Source of the DNA: Rhodopseudomonas palustris
Lineage (GTDB): Bacteria; Pseudomonadota; Alphaproteobacteria; Rhizobiales; Xanthobacteraceae
Direction of reading: 5' to 3'
DNA: 64,000 bases
Assembly (NCBI RefSeq): GCF_013415845.1
Contig: NZ_CP058907.1
Coordinates: 4,402,001-4,466,000 of the forward strand
Position numbers and translations under genes: made by a program. Within the stretch, counting starts at the first letter, position 1. Each line of letters opens with the position of its first letter. Under the pieces are notes generated by a model. It saw nothing but the letters and a program-made list of their open reading frames with translations. It ran no database searches and had not been told where the DNA came from. Below, in pieces: positions 1-8,844 of the stretch.

Positions 1-62
1 CCCGATACACCTGTTTGGAAGGTCGCGCAGGTCGGCGGACGTCTCCGCCAAATCGCGGCGAA

Positions 63-356
63 TTAGTAGCAGATCACCCGGCCGTAAACCGGATTGAACA
101 CGCACCCACCGTAGCCACGATAGTAACCACGGCCACGGCCGCGGTAATAGCCAGGGCCCCAACCGCGGCCACGACCGTAATAGCCGCGCCCACGGCCGCG
201 ACCACGGCCGCGCTGGGCCTCAGCCTTGTTGGTGCTGGCGGTCAGGAACAGCGCCGAGGTTCCGACGAGGCTGAAGCCGTAGATCGCGGTGAGCGTGACG
301 GCGGCGAGAACGCGCGCCGTCCATCCCTTGCGGGCCTTGGAAGCAGTTTGAGCCAT
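63..356 (-). CDS. Gly/Arg/Tyr-rich small exported or membrane-anchored protein
   Basis: Encodes about 97 residues. I do not recognise a named family. The N-terminus is basic (MAQTASKARKGW) and is followed by a hydrophobic stretch (about residues 16-40), which suggests a signal peptide or single membrane anchor. The rest is a low-complexity tract of RG, RGY and GYY units (about residues 47-85), and the protein ends in a short Cys-containing tail (GGCVFNPVYGRVICY). The start at 356 is chosen because the frame upstream is unlike protein and a GGAGAAG-type ribosome site sits just before this ATG. The repeats are encoded by near-repeated ggccacggccgcg units, so slippage could change the tract length. 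Function unknown; a wall- or surface-associated role is only an inference. Confidence 0.6.
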   Translation of the reverse strand: MAQTASKARKGWTARVLAAVTLTAIYGFSLVGTSALFLTASTNKAEAQRGRGRGRGRGYYGRGRGWGPGYYRGRGRGYYRGYGGCVFNPVYGRVICY

Positions 357-786
357 ATGGATTCTTCTCCCGGTCGTTGAGCAGGTTACCGTCATGTCCC
401 GTTGTTGGTGGGGTCGTGCGGGGAGACGGTTCAAATGCGCGGGGTCAATGCGTCCCCAGATCGGCCTCGGCCGTCAAGCTTATGATCAAGCTACGGTTTT
501 GGTCAAGCCGCGATCGGCGCTGAACGCGACCTGAAGGTGCCAAACGTCGAAACCACAAGGTTGTTCCTTCGCCAGCGGCAGGATGCATTCGAATCGCGCG
601 TGCAGTGCGGAATCGATCGACGATCATCTTCGGGAATGCCGTTTGCCGGGCGCGCGTCTCACCGATGTCCAACTTTGCTGGTCCAGCTATAGTGCCATTC
701 AACTGAACCGCATTGCGATGCGGATCGACTGTCAGGTGACGACCCTCGCCTCACCCGCGCCGCTCGCGCGCACAACAAAGCAGCCC

Positions 787-2592
787 ATGTCCCGTCAGCA
801 CACCTACATCCTCGGCCTCAACACCTACGACCACGACGTCAGCGCCTGCCTGTTGCGTGACGGCGAGATCGCCTTCGGCATCGCCAAGGAGCGCATCACC
901 CGCGAGAAGCACGCCTCCGGGTTTTACAAGGAAGTCGTCGACTACTGCCTGAGCGCGGAAGGCATCACCATGGCAGACGTCGATCTGGTTGTGCGCAACT
1001 GCTACATCCTGCCGGTGCCGGAGATGGAAGACCGCCTGATCTTCCAGGACATGCCCGGCTTCCTGCCGGAACACGAGCGCGGCACGGCCCGCAGCCACCC
1101 GCTGTTTCGCAATCACACCAACAAGGTGGCGGCGATCTCGCATCACCTCGCGCACGCCTATAGCGCGTTCGCGCCGTCTCCGTTCGAAGAAGGCGTGGTG
1201 ATGATCGTCGACGGCGTCGGCAGCTACCGGGCCGATGTCGACGAACCGTTTCCCGGCGACGACGCCTCGCCACTCGCCCGCGAATCCGAGAGCTACTACA
1301 AATTCAGCGGCACCAAGCTGGAATGCCTGAAGAAGGTCTGGATGGAGCCGGAACGCGGCTTCCTCAGCGACGAATTCTACAACATGCCGGGCCTCGGTGC
1401 GTATTACAGCCGCGCCTCGACCTACGTGTTCGGCGACTGGAATAAATGCGGCGAACTGATGGGGTTGGCGCCTTACGGCCGTCCCGACGCGATCCCGCCG
1501 ATGCTGCAGTTCGAGAATAACAAGCTCACCGTACCGCGTTGGACGCCCGAGCTGAACCAGCCCTACATCATGGACAGCCCCGGCAAGTGGGAAGACAGCC
1601 CGTCGATGCGGCACTGGGAAGATCTCGCTTGGCGGGTGCAGGACGATACCGAGCGGGTGCTGCTGGAACGCGCGCGCTGGCTGCGCGAAACCACCGGCGC
1701 CAAGAACCTGTGCATCGCCGGCGGCGTCGCGCTGAACTGCGTCGCCAATGGCCGGATCGCCCGCGAAGCCGGTTTCGAGAATGTCTGGATCCAGCCGGCG
1801 GCCGGCGACGACGGCATCGCGATCGGCTGCGCCTATTACGGCCATCTGGTGATCCAGCAGAAACCGCGCGGCTTCGAGATGAAGCACGCTTACGTCGGCA
1901 GGCCCTATGCAGATGCCGAGGTCGAGGAAGCGACCCAGCGCTTCTTCGTCAAGCCGCAGATCAACGTTGTCCGCTCGAGCGAGGTTTATAAGGAAACCGC
2001 GCGGCTGCTCGCCGATCAGAAGGTGATCGGCTGGTTCCAGGGCCGCTCCGAGTTCGGCCCCCGCGCGCTCGGCCATCGCAGCCTGCTCGCCGATCCGCGC
2101 AGGGCCGAGATGAAGGACATCCTCAACAGCCGGGTGAAGCACCGCCAGCCGTTCCGCCCGTTCGCGCCGATCGTCTTGAAGGAGCGCGCGGACGAGATCT
2201 TCGAGGGCAAGGGCGACTCGCCGTTCATGCTGATGGCCAAACCGGTGGCGCCGGCCTGGCGCGACAAGATTCCGGCCGTGGTCCACGTCGACGGCTCGGC
2301 GCGCGTACAGACGGTGGACGAGGAGACCGCTCCCGACCTCTATTACATCCTCAAGGAATTCGAGGCGCTGACCGGCGTGCCGGTGCTGGTGAACACCTCG
2401 TTCAACATCAAGGGCGAGCCGATCGTCGAGACGCCGCGCGACGCGATGGCATGCTTCCTCACGACGGGGATCGACCATCTGGTGATGCACGACACCATCG
2501 TGTCGAAGAACAAGGCGCACCGCTTCATCAACCCGGTGCTGCAGGTGTATTCCGACGTCACCAATCTGGTGCGGTCGACCACCGCGGCTTGA
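787..2592 (+). CDS. Carbamoyltransferase, NodU/CmcH family
   Basis: About 601 residues, normal for NodU/CmcH/HypF-like O-carbamoyltransferases, which move a carbamoyl group from carbamoyl phosphate to a sugar or antibiotic hydroxyl. Visible features are the N-terminal glycine-rich ASKHA-type start (YILGLNTYDHDVSACLL), the metal-binding HHLAHA motif at residues 119-124, and the family hallmark EFGPRALGHRS near residues 422-432. The C-terminus has the usual GVPVLVNTSFNIKGEP segment. The frame is open from 583, but homology begins only at the ATG at 787, so that start is chosen. It converges with the MurJ-like gene with no bases between the two stop codons. By neighbourhood it probably decorates a surface polysaccharide; the acceptor is unknown. 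Confidence 0.9.
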   Translation: MSRQHTYILGLNTYDHDVSACLLRDGEIAFGIAKERITREKHASGFYKEVVDYCLSAEGITMADVDLVVRNCYILPVPEMEDRLIFQDMPGFLPEHERGTARSHPLFRNHTNKVAAISHHLAHAYSAFAPSPFEEGVVMIVDGVGSYRADVDEPFPGDDASPLARESESYYKFSGTKLECLKKVWMEPERGFLSDEFYNMPGLGAYYSRASTYVFGDWNKCGELMGLAPYGRPDAIPPMLQFENNKLTVPRWTPELNQPYIMDSPGKWEDSPSMRHWEDLAWRVQDDTERVLLERARWLRETTGAKNLCIAGGVALNCVANGRIAREAGFENVWIQPAAGDDGIAIGCAYYGHLVIQQKPRGFEMKHAYVGRPYADAEVEEATQRFFVKPQINVVRSSEVYKETARLLADQKVIGWFQGRSEFGPRALGHRSLLADPRRAEMKDILNSRVKHRQPFRPFAPIVLKERADEIFEGKGDSPFMLMAKPVAPAWRDKIPAVVHVDGSARVQTVDEETAPDLYYILKEFEALTGVPVLVNTSFNIKGEPIVETPRDAMACFLTTGIDHLVMHDTIVSKNKAHRFINPVLQVYSDVTNLVRSTTAA

Positions 2593-4122
2593 TCAGCCGC
2601 GCAGCAGGCGCTTGATCCAGCGCGGCCCGAACAGGATCAGGATTGCGGCGCCGTAGATGACGGCGCCGACCAGGATCAACAGCGCCAGCGCGGCTTCGCT
2701 GCGCAGTGCAGGCAACAATGCGAGATACGGCGGCGCCAACCAAGCGGTCAGCCACAACGCGGCGCCGAGCAAAACGCCGATGATGCCGAACTTCAGGATC
2801 GCGCGCACCAGCTCCCGATCGAACTCCAGATAGCCGGCACGCACCGAGAAGAAGATCACCAGCAACAGATTGATCCAGGCTCCTGCAGCAGTCGCGAGGG
2901 CCAGACCGACCTGTGCCAGCGAGCCCATCAGCGCGAATTTCAGCACGACGTTGGTGGCGACGCCGGTCAGCGCCGCCTTCACCGGCGTCGCAGTGTCCTT
3001 GCGCGCATAGAACGGCGCGACCGCGCTGCGGATCAGCACGAACGGGATCAACGCGATCGCATAGGCCGCCAGCGTGGTCCCGGCGGAGATCGCATCGGCG
3101 CGGGTAAAAGCGCCGCGCGCGAACATCGCCCGCATGATCTCGTCCGGCACGGTGAGGAAGGCCGCGACGAACGGCACCGAGAACAGCAGCGTGAATTCGA
3201 ACGCGCGGCGCTGCGACGCCTTGGCGCCAACATCATCACCAGCGGTGAGCTGCCGCGACATCTCCGGCAGCAGCACGGTGCCGATCGCGATGCCGATCAC
3301 GCCGATCGGCAACTGGTTGAGCCGGTCTGCATAGTACAGCGCCGACAGCGCGCCGGCCGGCAGGAAGGTCGCGATGATTGTGTCGGCGAAAAGCGCAAGC
3401 TGGGTGCCCATCGAACCAAGCGTCGCCGGGCCCAGCGCGCGGAAGAATGCGCGGACGTCCTCGTCGAGCTTCGGCCTGGCGAACCTCGGCAGGCCGCCAT
3501 GCAGCGACAGGTCGCCGGCGAGCAGGAAGTACTGCAGTACACCCGAAATTAGCACCCCCCACGCGGCGGCGTGGCCGGCGCTCGGAAAGAACGCAGCGAG
3601 CGTCAGCGTTGCCATCATCGAGATGTTGAGGAAGATCGACGCGGCTGCCGCCGAGGCGAAGCGCTGCATCACATTGAGGATGCCACCGTACAGCGTCACC
3701 AGCGTGATCAGCAGCAGATATGGAAAGGTGATCCGCGTCAGCTCGATCGCCAGCGCGCGCTGCTCCGGATCGTCGGTGAAACCCGGCGCCAGGATGCTCA
3801 TCATCTGCGGCATGAAGGCGAGCGCAACGGCGAGCAGCACCAGCTGCGACAGAAACAGCAGGGTGAAGATACGATCGGCGAACAGCTTCGCCGAGGCCTC
3901 GCCCTTCTCGCCGTGGACATGCGCATAGGCCGGCACGAAGGCAGCGTTGAACGCACCCTCGGCGAAGATCGCGCGGAAATGATTCGGCAGTCGCAGCGCG
4001 ACGAAGAACGCATCCGCCACCGGACCGGCGCCGAGGATTGCCGCCAGCATGATGTCGCGGGCAAACCCGGTCAGGCGCGACAGTAGGGTGAAGCCGCCGA
4101 CGGTGAAGATGCGCTTGAGCAT
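2593..4122 (-). CDS. murJ: MurJ/MviN-type lipid-linked precursor flippase
   Basis: 509 residues with many hydrophobic helices (14 expected for the family) and the MOP-superfamily N-terminus (TVGGFTLLSRLTGFARDIMLAA). MurJ flips undecaprenyl-linked lipid II across the inner membrane for peptidoglycan synthesis. Conserved family segments include the arginine-containing first helices (GFARD), the FRAIFAEGAFNAAFVPAY loop and the late FYARKDTATPVK segment. The gene sits among polysaccharide genes rather than beside glnD or mutS, where alphaproteobacterial murJ is often found. It could therefore be a paralogue dedicated to another lipid-linked oligosaccharide. Its 3' end abuts the carbamoyltransferase, and a palindromic repeat lies just upstream. 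Confidence 0.88.
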   Translation of the reverse strand: MLKRIFTVGGFTLLSRLTGFARDIMLAAILGAGPVADAFFVALRLPNHFRAIFAEGAFNAAFVPAYAHVHGEKGEASAKLFADRIFTLLFLSQLVLLAVALAFMPQMMSILAPGFTDDPEQRALAIELTRITFPYLLLITLVTLYGGILNVMQRFASAAAASIFLNISMMATLTLAAFFPSAGHAAAWGVLISGVLQYFLLAGDLSLHGGLPRFARPKLDEDVRAFFRALGPATLGSMGTQLALFADTIIATFLPAGALSALYYADRLNQLPIGVIGIAIGTVLLPEMSRQLTAGDDVGAKASQRRAFEFTLLFSVPFVAAFLTVPDEIMRAMFARGAFTRADAISAGTTLAAYAIALIPFVLIRSAVAPFYARKDTATPVKAALTGVATNVVLKFALMGSLAQVGLALATAAGAWINLLLVIFFSVRAGYLEFDRELVRAILKFGIIGVLLGAALWLTAWLAPPYLALLPALRSEAALALLILVGAVIYGAAILILFGPRWIKRLLRG

Positions 4123-4191
4123 GAGGCGCTTCTACAGGAAGTCGCGACACCGCAAAATAGGAATGGCTGGCTACGGTCCCCTCACACGGGA

Positions 4192-4293
4192 GTCATTCCG
4201 GGGCGCGCCCGTCAGGGCGCGAACCCGGAATCCCGATGTGGGTAAAGGCAGAGATTCCGGGTTCGCTCGCTCACGCGAGCGCCCCGGAATGAC
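4192..4293. repeat. Palindromic intergenic repeat, family A (copy 1)
   Basis: The outer arms are perfect inverted repeats: GTCATTCCGGGGC at 4192-4204 and its complement at 4281-4293. Inside are further stems, including GGGCGCGCCCGTCAGGGCGCG, AACCCGGAATC pairing with GATTCCGGGTT, and GCTCGCTCACGCGAGC. The whole unit can fold as a branched hairpin. A related copy with the same outer arms lies at 62408-62513. This is a REP/BIME-like element between the murJ-like and aminotransferase genes. Confidence 0.8.
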
Positions 4294-4307
4294 GACGGCT
4301 AAAGGCC

Positions 4308-5459
4308 TTACCGCCCCAGCGCGCCGCGCACGGCCTGGATCACGCGATCCTGCGTCGGCGCGTCGAGATAAGCGTGCATCGGCAGGGCGATGACGTCACG
4401 CGACAGCCGCTCGCACACCGGCAGGCCGCCATCGGCAACCGGGAAGCCGCGATACGCGGTCTGCTGATGCATCGACTTCGGATAGTAGATCGCGGTCGGG
4501 ATGCCTTGCGCCTTCAGCGCCGCGGCAAAACCATCGCGATCGACGCCATGCGGCAGCCGGATGGTGTACTGCGCCCACACCGAGGTGCAGTCCTCGGCAA
4601 GCCGCGGAACGGTGACAACATCGGCGAGCGCCTTCGAATAGCGCTCGGCGACGACGTTGCGCGCCGCGATCTCGTCTTCGAAGATCGTCAGCTTCTGCAG
4701 CAGGATCGCGGCCTGAATGGTATCGAGACGGCCGGTGAGGCCGAGCCGGACGTTATCGTATTTGTCGCTGCCCTGGCCGTGGACGCGAACGCTCTTCAGC
4801 GCCTCGGCGAATTCGGAATCGTCGGTGAAGATCGCGCCGCCATCGCCGAAGCAGCCGAGCGGTTTGGCCGGGAAGAAGCTGGTGGCGGTGGCGAGGCCGA
4901 AGCTGCCGAGCTTCTGGCCGCGATGGCTGGCGCCAAAGCCCTGCGCCGCGTCGTCGAGCACGAACAGCCCTTCATCGGCTGCGACCGCGCCGACCGCGGT
5001 GTGATCGGCGGCTTGGCCGAACAGGTCGACCGGAATGATCGCCCGCGGCTTCAGCCCGAGCTTCTTGGCGGTACCGATGCCGCGCTTCAGCGAGGCGATG
5101 TCGATATTGAAGGTGACTTCGTCGACGTCGACGAACAGCGGCGTCGCGCCGGTCAGCGCCACCGCTTCACCGGTCGCGCAGAAGGTGAACGAGGGGCACA
5201 GCACCGCATCGCCGGGACCGATGCCCTTGGCCATCAGCACCATCAGCAGCGCATCGGTGCCGCTGGAGCAGGTCACGACATGGCGCGCGCCGGCAAACGC
5301 GGCAAGCTTTGCCTCCAGCTCGATCACTTCCGGACCGTTGAGGAACTGGCAATGGTTCAGCACCTTGCCGACCGCCTCGTCGATGCCGGCCCCTAACCTG
5401 CGGCGCTGAGCGCCGACATCGATGAAGGGCACCGGGTCGTTGCGGAGATGCTGATTCAT
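4308..5459 (-). CDS. DegT/DnrJ/EryC1-family sugar aminotransferase (WlbC/WbpE-like)
   Basis: 383 residues. This is a PLP-dependent aminotransferase acting on keto-sugar nucleotides. Typical features are SSGTDALLMVL for cofactor phosphate binding (about residues 65-76), the aspartate in FVLDDAAQGFGA (about residue 170), and the PLP-binding lysine K199 in SFFPAKPLGCFGDGGA. It lies 57 bp downstream of a Gfo/Idh/MocA oxidoreductase on the same strand. That pairing is the classic 3-dehydrogenase plus 3-aminotransferase module that makes a 3-amino sugar nucleotide such as UDP-GlcNAc(3NH2)A. The partner acetyltransferase and 2-epimerase are not in the window, so the end product is not fixed. Confidence 0.9.
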   Translation of the reverse strand: MNQHLRNDPVPFIDVGAQRRRLGAGIDEAVGKVLNHCQFLNGPEVIELEAKLAAFAGARHVVTCSSGTDALLMVLMAKGIGPGDAVLCPSFTFCATGEAVALTGATPLFVDVDEVTFNIDIASLKRGIGTAKKLGLKPRAIIPVDLFGQAADHTAVGAVAADEGLFVLDDAAQGFGASHRGQKLGSFGLATATSFFPAKPLGCFGDGGAIFTDDSEFAEALKSVRVHGQGSDKYDNVRLGLTGRLDTIQAAILLQKLTIFEDEIAARNVVAERYSKALADVVTVPRLAEDCTSVWAQYTIRLPHGVDRDGFAAALKAQGIPTAIYYPKSMHQQTAYRGFPVADGGLPVCERLSRDVIALPMHAYLDAPTQDRVIQAVRGALGR

Positions 5460-5516
5460 GGGTCCTTGCCGGGTTCGGATGACGGGAAAGCGCTGAGGAT
5501 CTATGGCGTTTTCGGT

Positions 5517-6512
5517 CTAGCCGGCGGCGCGGCGCGGCGCGGCAGCGGTCGCCGCGGGCCGGGCGGGCTGATCGAGACACTGAATCGCGATTTCGAGGCT
5601 AGCGACGCCCTCCTCGCCAGTGACGGCGGGAGGACCGTTGCTGCTCACCGCATTGACGAAGGCAATCAGCTCGGCGCGCAGCGGCTCGTCGTGCCCGACC
5701 GGAAGATGCCGCATCGAATAGCTGCCGTCGGCCTTGAAGCCGAAGCACTCCGTGACCTGACGGGTCAGCAGGTCGCCCATCACATATTTGCCGCGGGTCG
5801 CGACCGTCACGGTGCGCGCCTTGAACGGGGTCAGCCAATTGGTGTTGATGTGGGCGAGCACGCCCGAAGCGGTGCGGAACTGCAGCAGCGCGATGTCCTC
5901 GCGCTCGGCGATCGCGCTCGAAAGCTGCGGCTGCACCTCGGTGATCTCCGAGTCGGTGAACCAGCGGATCAGGTCGATGTCGTGGACGGCCAGATCGATC
6001 ACCACGCCGACGTTCGACATCCGCGGCGGGAACGGGCCGACCCGAGTGATGCCGATCGACAGGATGTCCTCGTCGCGAATCGCCTGCTTGATCGCCGCGA
6101 CCGCCGGATTGAAGCGTTCGACATGGCCGACCATCAGGGTGACGCCGGCCTTCTCGGCGGCGGCGACGATCTCGCGGCCTTCGGCCACCGTCGAGGCAAT
6201 CGGCTTCTCGACCAACACGTGAATACCGCGACCGATGCAGGTCAGCGCCACTTCGTGATGCAGGTGGGTGGGGGCTGCGATGGTCACCGCGTCGACCCCC
6301 GCCAGCAGCAATTCGTCAAGCGTTGCGAAGGTCTTACAGCCGATCAGCTCGACCGCGCGGTCGCGGTGTTCCGGTAGCGGATCGACGATCCCGACCAGCG
6401 AAACGCCCGGCAGCCCAGCAAGCACACGCCCATGGTTGGTGCCCATCACCCCAGCGCCGATTACGCCGATCCGGAGCGAGGGGGTTTTGGCCGTTTCAGT
6501 GCTGGAAGTCAT
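5517..6512 (-). CDS. Gfo/Idh/MocA-family sugar-nucleotide 3-dehydrogenase (WlbA/WbpB-like)
   Basis: About 331 residues. The N-terminal Rossmann motif GVIGAGVMGTNHGRVLAG binds NAD(P). EKPIAST carries the conserved catalytic-region lysine, and GVVIDLAVHDIDL carries the conserved histidine. The frame is open to 6593, but the leader is non-homologous Arg/Pro-rich sequence, so the ATG at 6512 (MTSSTETAKT) is chosen. With the downstream aminotransferase it probably oxidises C3 of a UDP-N-acetyl-hexosamine or uronic acid and hands the keto sugar on. The family also includes inositol and other sugar dehydrogenases; the neighbour makes the nucleotide-sugar role most likely. Confidence 0.87.
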   Translation of the reverse strand: MTSSTETAKTPSLRIGVIGAGVMGTNHGRVLAGLPGVSLVGIVDPLPEHRDRAVELIGCKTFATLDELLLAGVDAVTIAAPTHLHHEVALTCIGRGIHVLVEKPIASTVAEGREIVAAAEKAGVTLMVGHVERFNPAVAAIKQAIRDEDILSIGITRVGPFPPRMSNVGVVIDLAVHDIDLIRWFTDSEITEVQPQLSSAIAEREDIALLQFRTASGVLAHINTNWLTPFKARTVTVATRGKYVMGDLLTRQVTECFGFKADGSYSMRHLPVGHDEPLRAELIAFVNAVSSNGPPAVTGEEGVASLEIAIQCLDQPARPAATAAAPRRAAG

Positions 6513-6652
6513 GGCATCGCGCCTTGGAAATGGAAGGTGCGGCTTCCTAGCACGCGGCCACAGATGTGGCGAATGTTCGGGAAACCTACCCAAACACGTT
6601 TTGATTCAATTGATTACACGGAAGGCCTGAGCTGCGAATTAGATGCAGGAAA

Positions 6653-7645
6653 CTACACCCTGTGGTAGTCGCGAAACCATCTTACGAAAGCGCGGACCCC
6701 GTCCTCGATCGGGGTCGAAGGCCGGAAGCCGACGTCCCGGAACAGGGCTTCGACGTCCGCAAACGTCTCCGGCACGTCGCCTGGCTGCATCGGCAGCATC
6801 TCCTTGATCGCCGGACGCCCAAGCTCGCGCTCAAGCAGCGCGACCACATGCATCAACTCTTCCGGGCTGTGGTTGCCGACATTGTAGACCCGAGCGGGCG
6901 CACCGCCGTTCTGGCCGGGCTCGGCGGTCGGCACCAGCGTCATCAGCTTAGTCACGACGCGGGTGACGTCATCGACGAACGTGAAGTCACGCCGCATTTT
7001 GCCGTGGTTGAACAGCTTGATTGGACGCCCTTCGGTGATGGCCCTGGCGAACAGGTAGAGCGCCATATCCGGCCGGTACCATGGTCCGTAGATCGTAAAG
7101 AACCGCAGGCCGGTGGTCGGCAGCCGGTACAGATGGCTGTAGCAATGCGCCATCAACTCGTTGGCTTTTTTGGTCGCCGCATACAGGCTGATCGGGTGGT
7201 CGGTCGGATCATCCACCGAGAACGGCAGCTTGGTATTGGCGCCGTAGACCGACGACGAGGACGCGTAGATCAGGTGGCTGCAGCCATTGTGCCGGCAGCC
7301 CTCCAACACGTTGAGGAAGCCTTCCAGATTGGAGTCGGCATAATCGTGCGGATGGCTGAGCGAATGCCGCACCCCGGCCTGGGCAGCGAGGTGGATCACC
7401 ACGGGAAAGCGGTGTTTTGCGAACAAGTCCGCGATCGCCGCCCTGTCGGACAGATCGGCACGCACAAAGCTGAAACCGGGATAAGGCGTCAGCAGATCGA
7501 GCCGGGCCTGCTTCAGCGCCGGGTCGTAATAGTCGTTGAGGCTGTCCAGGCCGACCACCACGTTGCCAGCCTCCAGCAACTCGCGGGCGACGTGATACCC
7601 GATGAAGCCTGCCGCTCCCGTGACCAGGACCGCTGTCTCTGCCAT
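6653..7645 (-). CDS. NAD-dependent epimerase, UDP-glucuronate 4-epimerase-like
   Basis: 330 residues. It is an extended short-chain dehydrogenase with the NAD motif TGAAGFIGYHVA at residues 9-20. It also has the active-site serines ASSSSVYG and YAATKKANE (the Tyr-x3-Lys pair). The segments DSLNDYYDPALK and FTIYGPWYRPDMAL are characteristic of UDP-glucuronate 4-epimerases (LpsL/Cap1J type), which make UDP-galacturonate for LPS or capsule. It lies upstream of the oxidoreductase/aminotransferase pair on the same strand with a gap of about 140 bp, so co-transcription is possible. Distinguishing it from UDP-Glc/GlcNAc 4-epimerase rests on these segments only. Confidence 0.87.
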   Translation of the reverse strand: MAETAVLVTGAAGFIGYHVARELLEAGNVVVGLDSLNDYYDPALKQARLDLLTPYPGFSFVRADLSDRAAIADLFAKHRFPVVIHLAAQAGVRHSLSHPHDYADSNLEGFLNVLEGCRHNGCSHLIYASSSSVYGANTKLPFSVDDPTDHPISLYAATKKANELMAHCYSHLYRLPTTGLRFFTIYGPWYRPDMALYLFARAITEGRPIKLFNHGKMRRDFTFVDDVTRVVTKLMTLVPTAEPGQNGGAPARVYNVGNHSPEELMHVVALLERELGRPAIKEMLPMQPGDVPETFADVEALFRDVGFRPSTPIEDGVRAFVRWFRDYHRV

Positions 7646-7827
7646 CTCGTTTCCGCCCCTCGCGATCCGATGCGCGCCTGTTTAGCCAACTGGCTGCCAC
7701 AGCGGCAAGGGGAACCGAGGCGCTATTGCCAGATCGGACGCAAGTCCCTACCAAGGCGGCGGCTTTCGCAATGGCCGGGCGCCGCTCGCTCTTGACGATC
7801 TGTTAACTTCCGACCCAGCGATCTCTC

Positions 7828-8787
7828 ATGCGCCGGTTTCTGCTTTCAGCAGCCAAGATCCTGGTTTCAGCGGCGCTCTTGTATCTAGCGCTCCGGAAGA
7901 CCGATTTTGCCGCCCTCGCCGTACGGATCGACGCGACCAGCTTGGGCTGGCTGGCGGCCGCGGTCGCTGCCACGATCTTCCAACTGTTCGTCAACGCCGT
8001 GCGCTGGCGCGCGATCGGTGCGTGCTGCGAAGCACCGCTGACGACCGGACGATCGATGCGCTACGCGATGATCGGTTCCTTCTTCAATCAGACGTTGCCG
8101 TCCGCAATTGGCGGTGACGCGGTGCGGGTCTGGCTACTTGCGCGGGCCGGCGCCGGTTGGCGCGCCGCCACCTATTCGGTGTTCGTCGATCGGGCGACCG
8201 GATTGATCGCCTTGTCGGCGATCATCTTTGTGACACTGCCGTGGACGCTGCGATTGATCGACAATGCGGACGGCCGTCTCGGATTGATGCTGCTGGATTT
8301 TGCCGCACTCGGCGCCGGCGTCGTGTTCCTGACCTTGCCGTTTCTGCGGTTTGGCTTGCTCGACCGGATCTGGGCCACCCGCCATATGCGTGGCTGCTCC
8401 GAAGTCGCCCTGAAAGCTCTATCGTCTCCGAAAAGCGCGGCGATCCTGATCGCCACTTCTTTGATCATTCCGATCCTTGCGGTGGTGATCGCCTGGTGCG
8501 TGGCTCGAGCGATCGAATCGCCAAGCAGCTTCGTGCAACTGTTCGAACTCGTCCCGCCGATCATGCTGATCACCATGATCCCGATTTCGATCGCCGGCTG
8601 GGGCGTGCGCGAAGCCAGCATGGGATTGGCGTTCGGTTACGCCGGCCTCAACCCCAGCGACGGCGTGGCAGTGTCGCTGCTGTTCGGTGCCGTGTATTTC
8701 GTCGTCGGCGGCATCGGCGGGCTGATCTGGATCATGAGCGCCGAAAAAGCCGCAAAGGGCGATGCGCCGATCGAGGTTCCGGAGTAG
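7828..8787 (+). CDS. UPF0104/LPG-synthase-like integral membrane protein
   Basis: 319 residues with about eight hydrophobic segments. The N-terminus has the typical SAAKILVSAALLYLALRKTDF start. The NQTLPSAIGGDAVRVW motif and the YSVFVDRATGL segment are hallmarks of the UPF0104 flippase-like family, which is related to the membrane domain of lysyl-phosphatidylglycerol synthases. The late GWGVREASM segment is also typical. Members often sit in polysaccharide or glycolipid loci and are presumed to handle lipid-linked substrates; no reaction is established here. It is followed 57 bp later by a WecA-like gene on the same strand. Confidence 0.8.
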   Translation: MRRFLLSAAKILVSAALLYLALRKTDFAALAVRIDATSLGWLAAAVAATIFQLFVNAVRWRAIGACCEAPLTTGRSMRYAMIGSFFNQTLPSAIGGDAVRVWLLARAGAGWRAATYSVFVDRATGLIALSAIIFVTLPWTLRLIDNADGRLGLMLLDFAALGAGVVFLTLPFLRFGLLDRIWATRHMRGCSEVALKALSSPKSAAILIATSLIIPILAVVIAWCVARAIESPSSFVQLFELVPPIMLITMIPISIAGWGVREASMGLAFGYAGLNPSDGVAVSLLFGAVYFVVGGIGGLIWIMSAEKAAKGDAPIEVPE

Positions 8788-8844
8788 CGCGATGCGCAGC
8801 GTCACAGGTGACAAAATGTCCTTCACTGCCAGGCTGAGCGACTA

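Noticed and set aside
751..2520. Long open frame (589 codons) on the minus strand
   Set aside because: It mirrors the carbamoyltransferase gene; composition is Arg/His/Val-rich shadow protein with no family motif.
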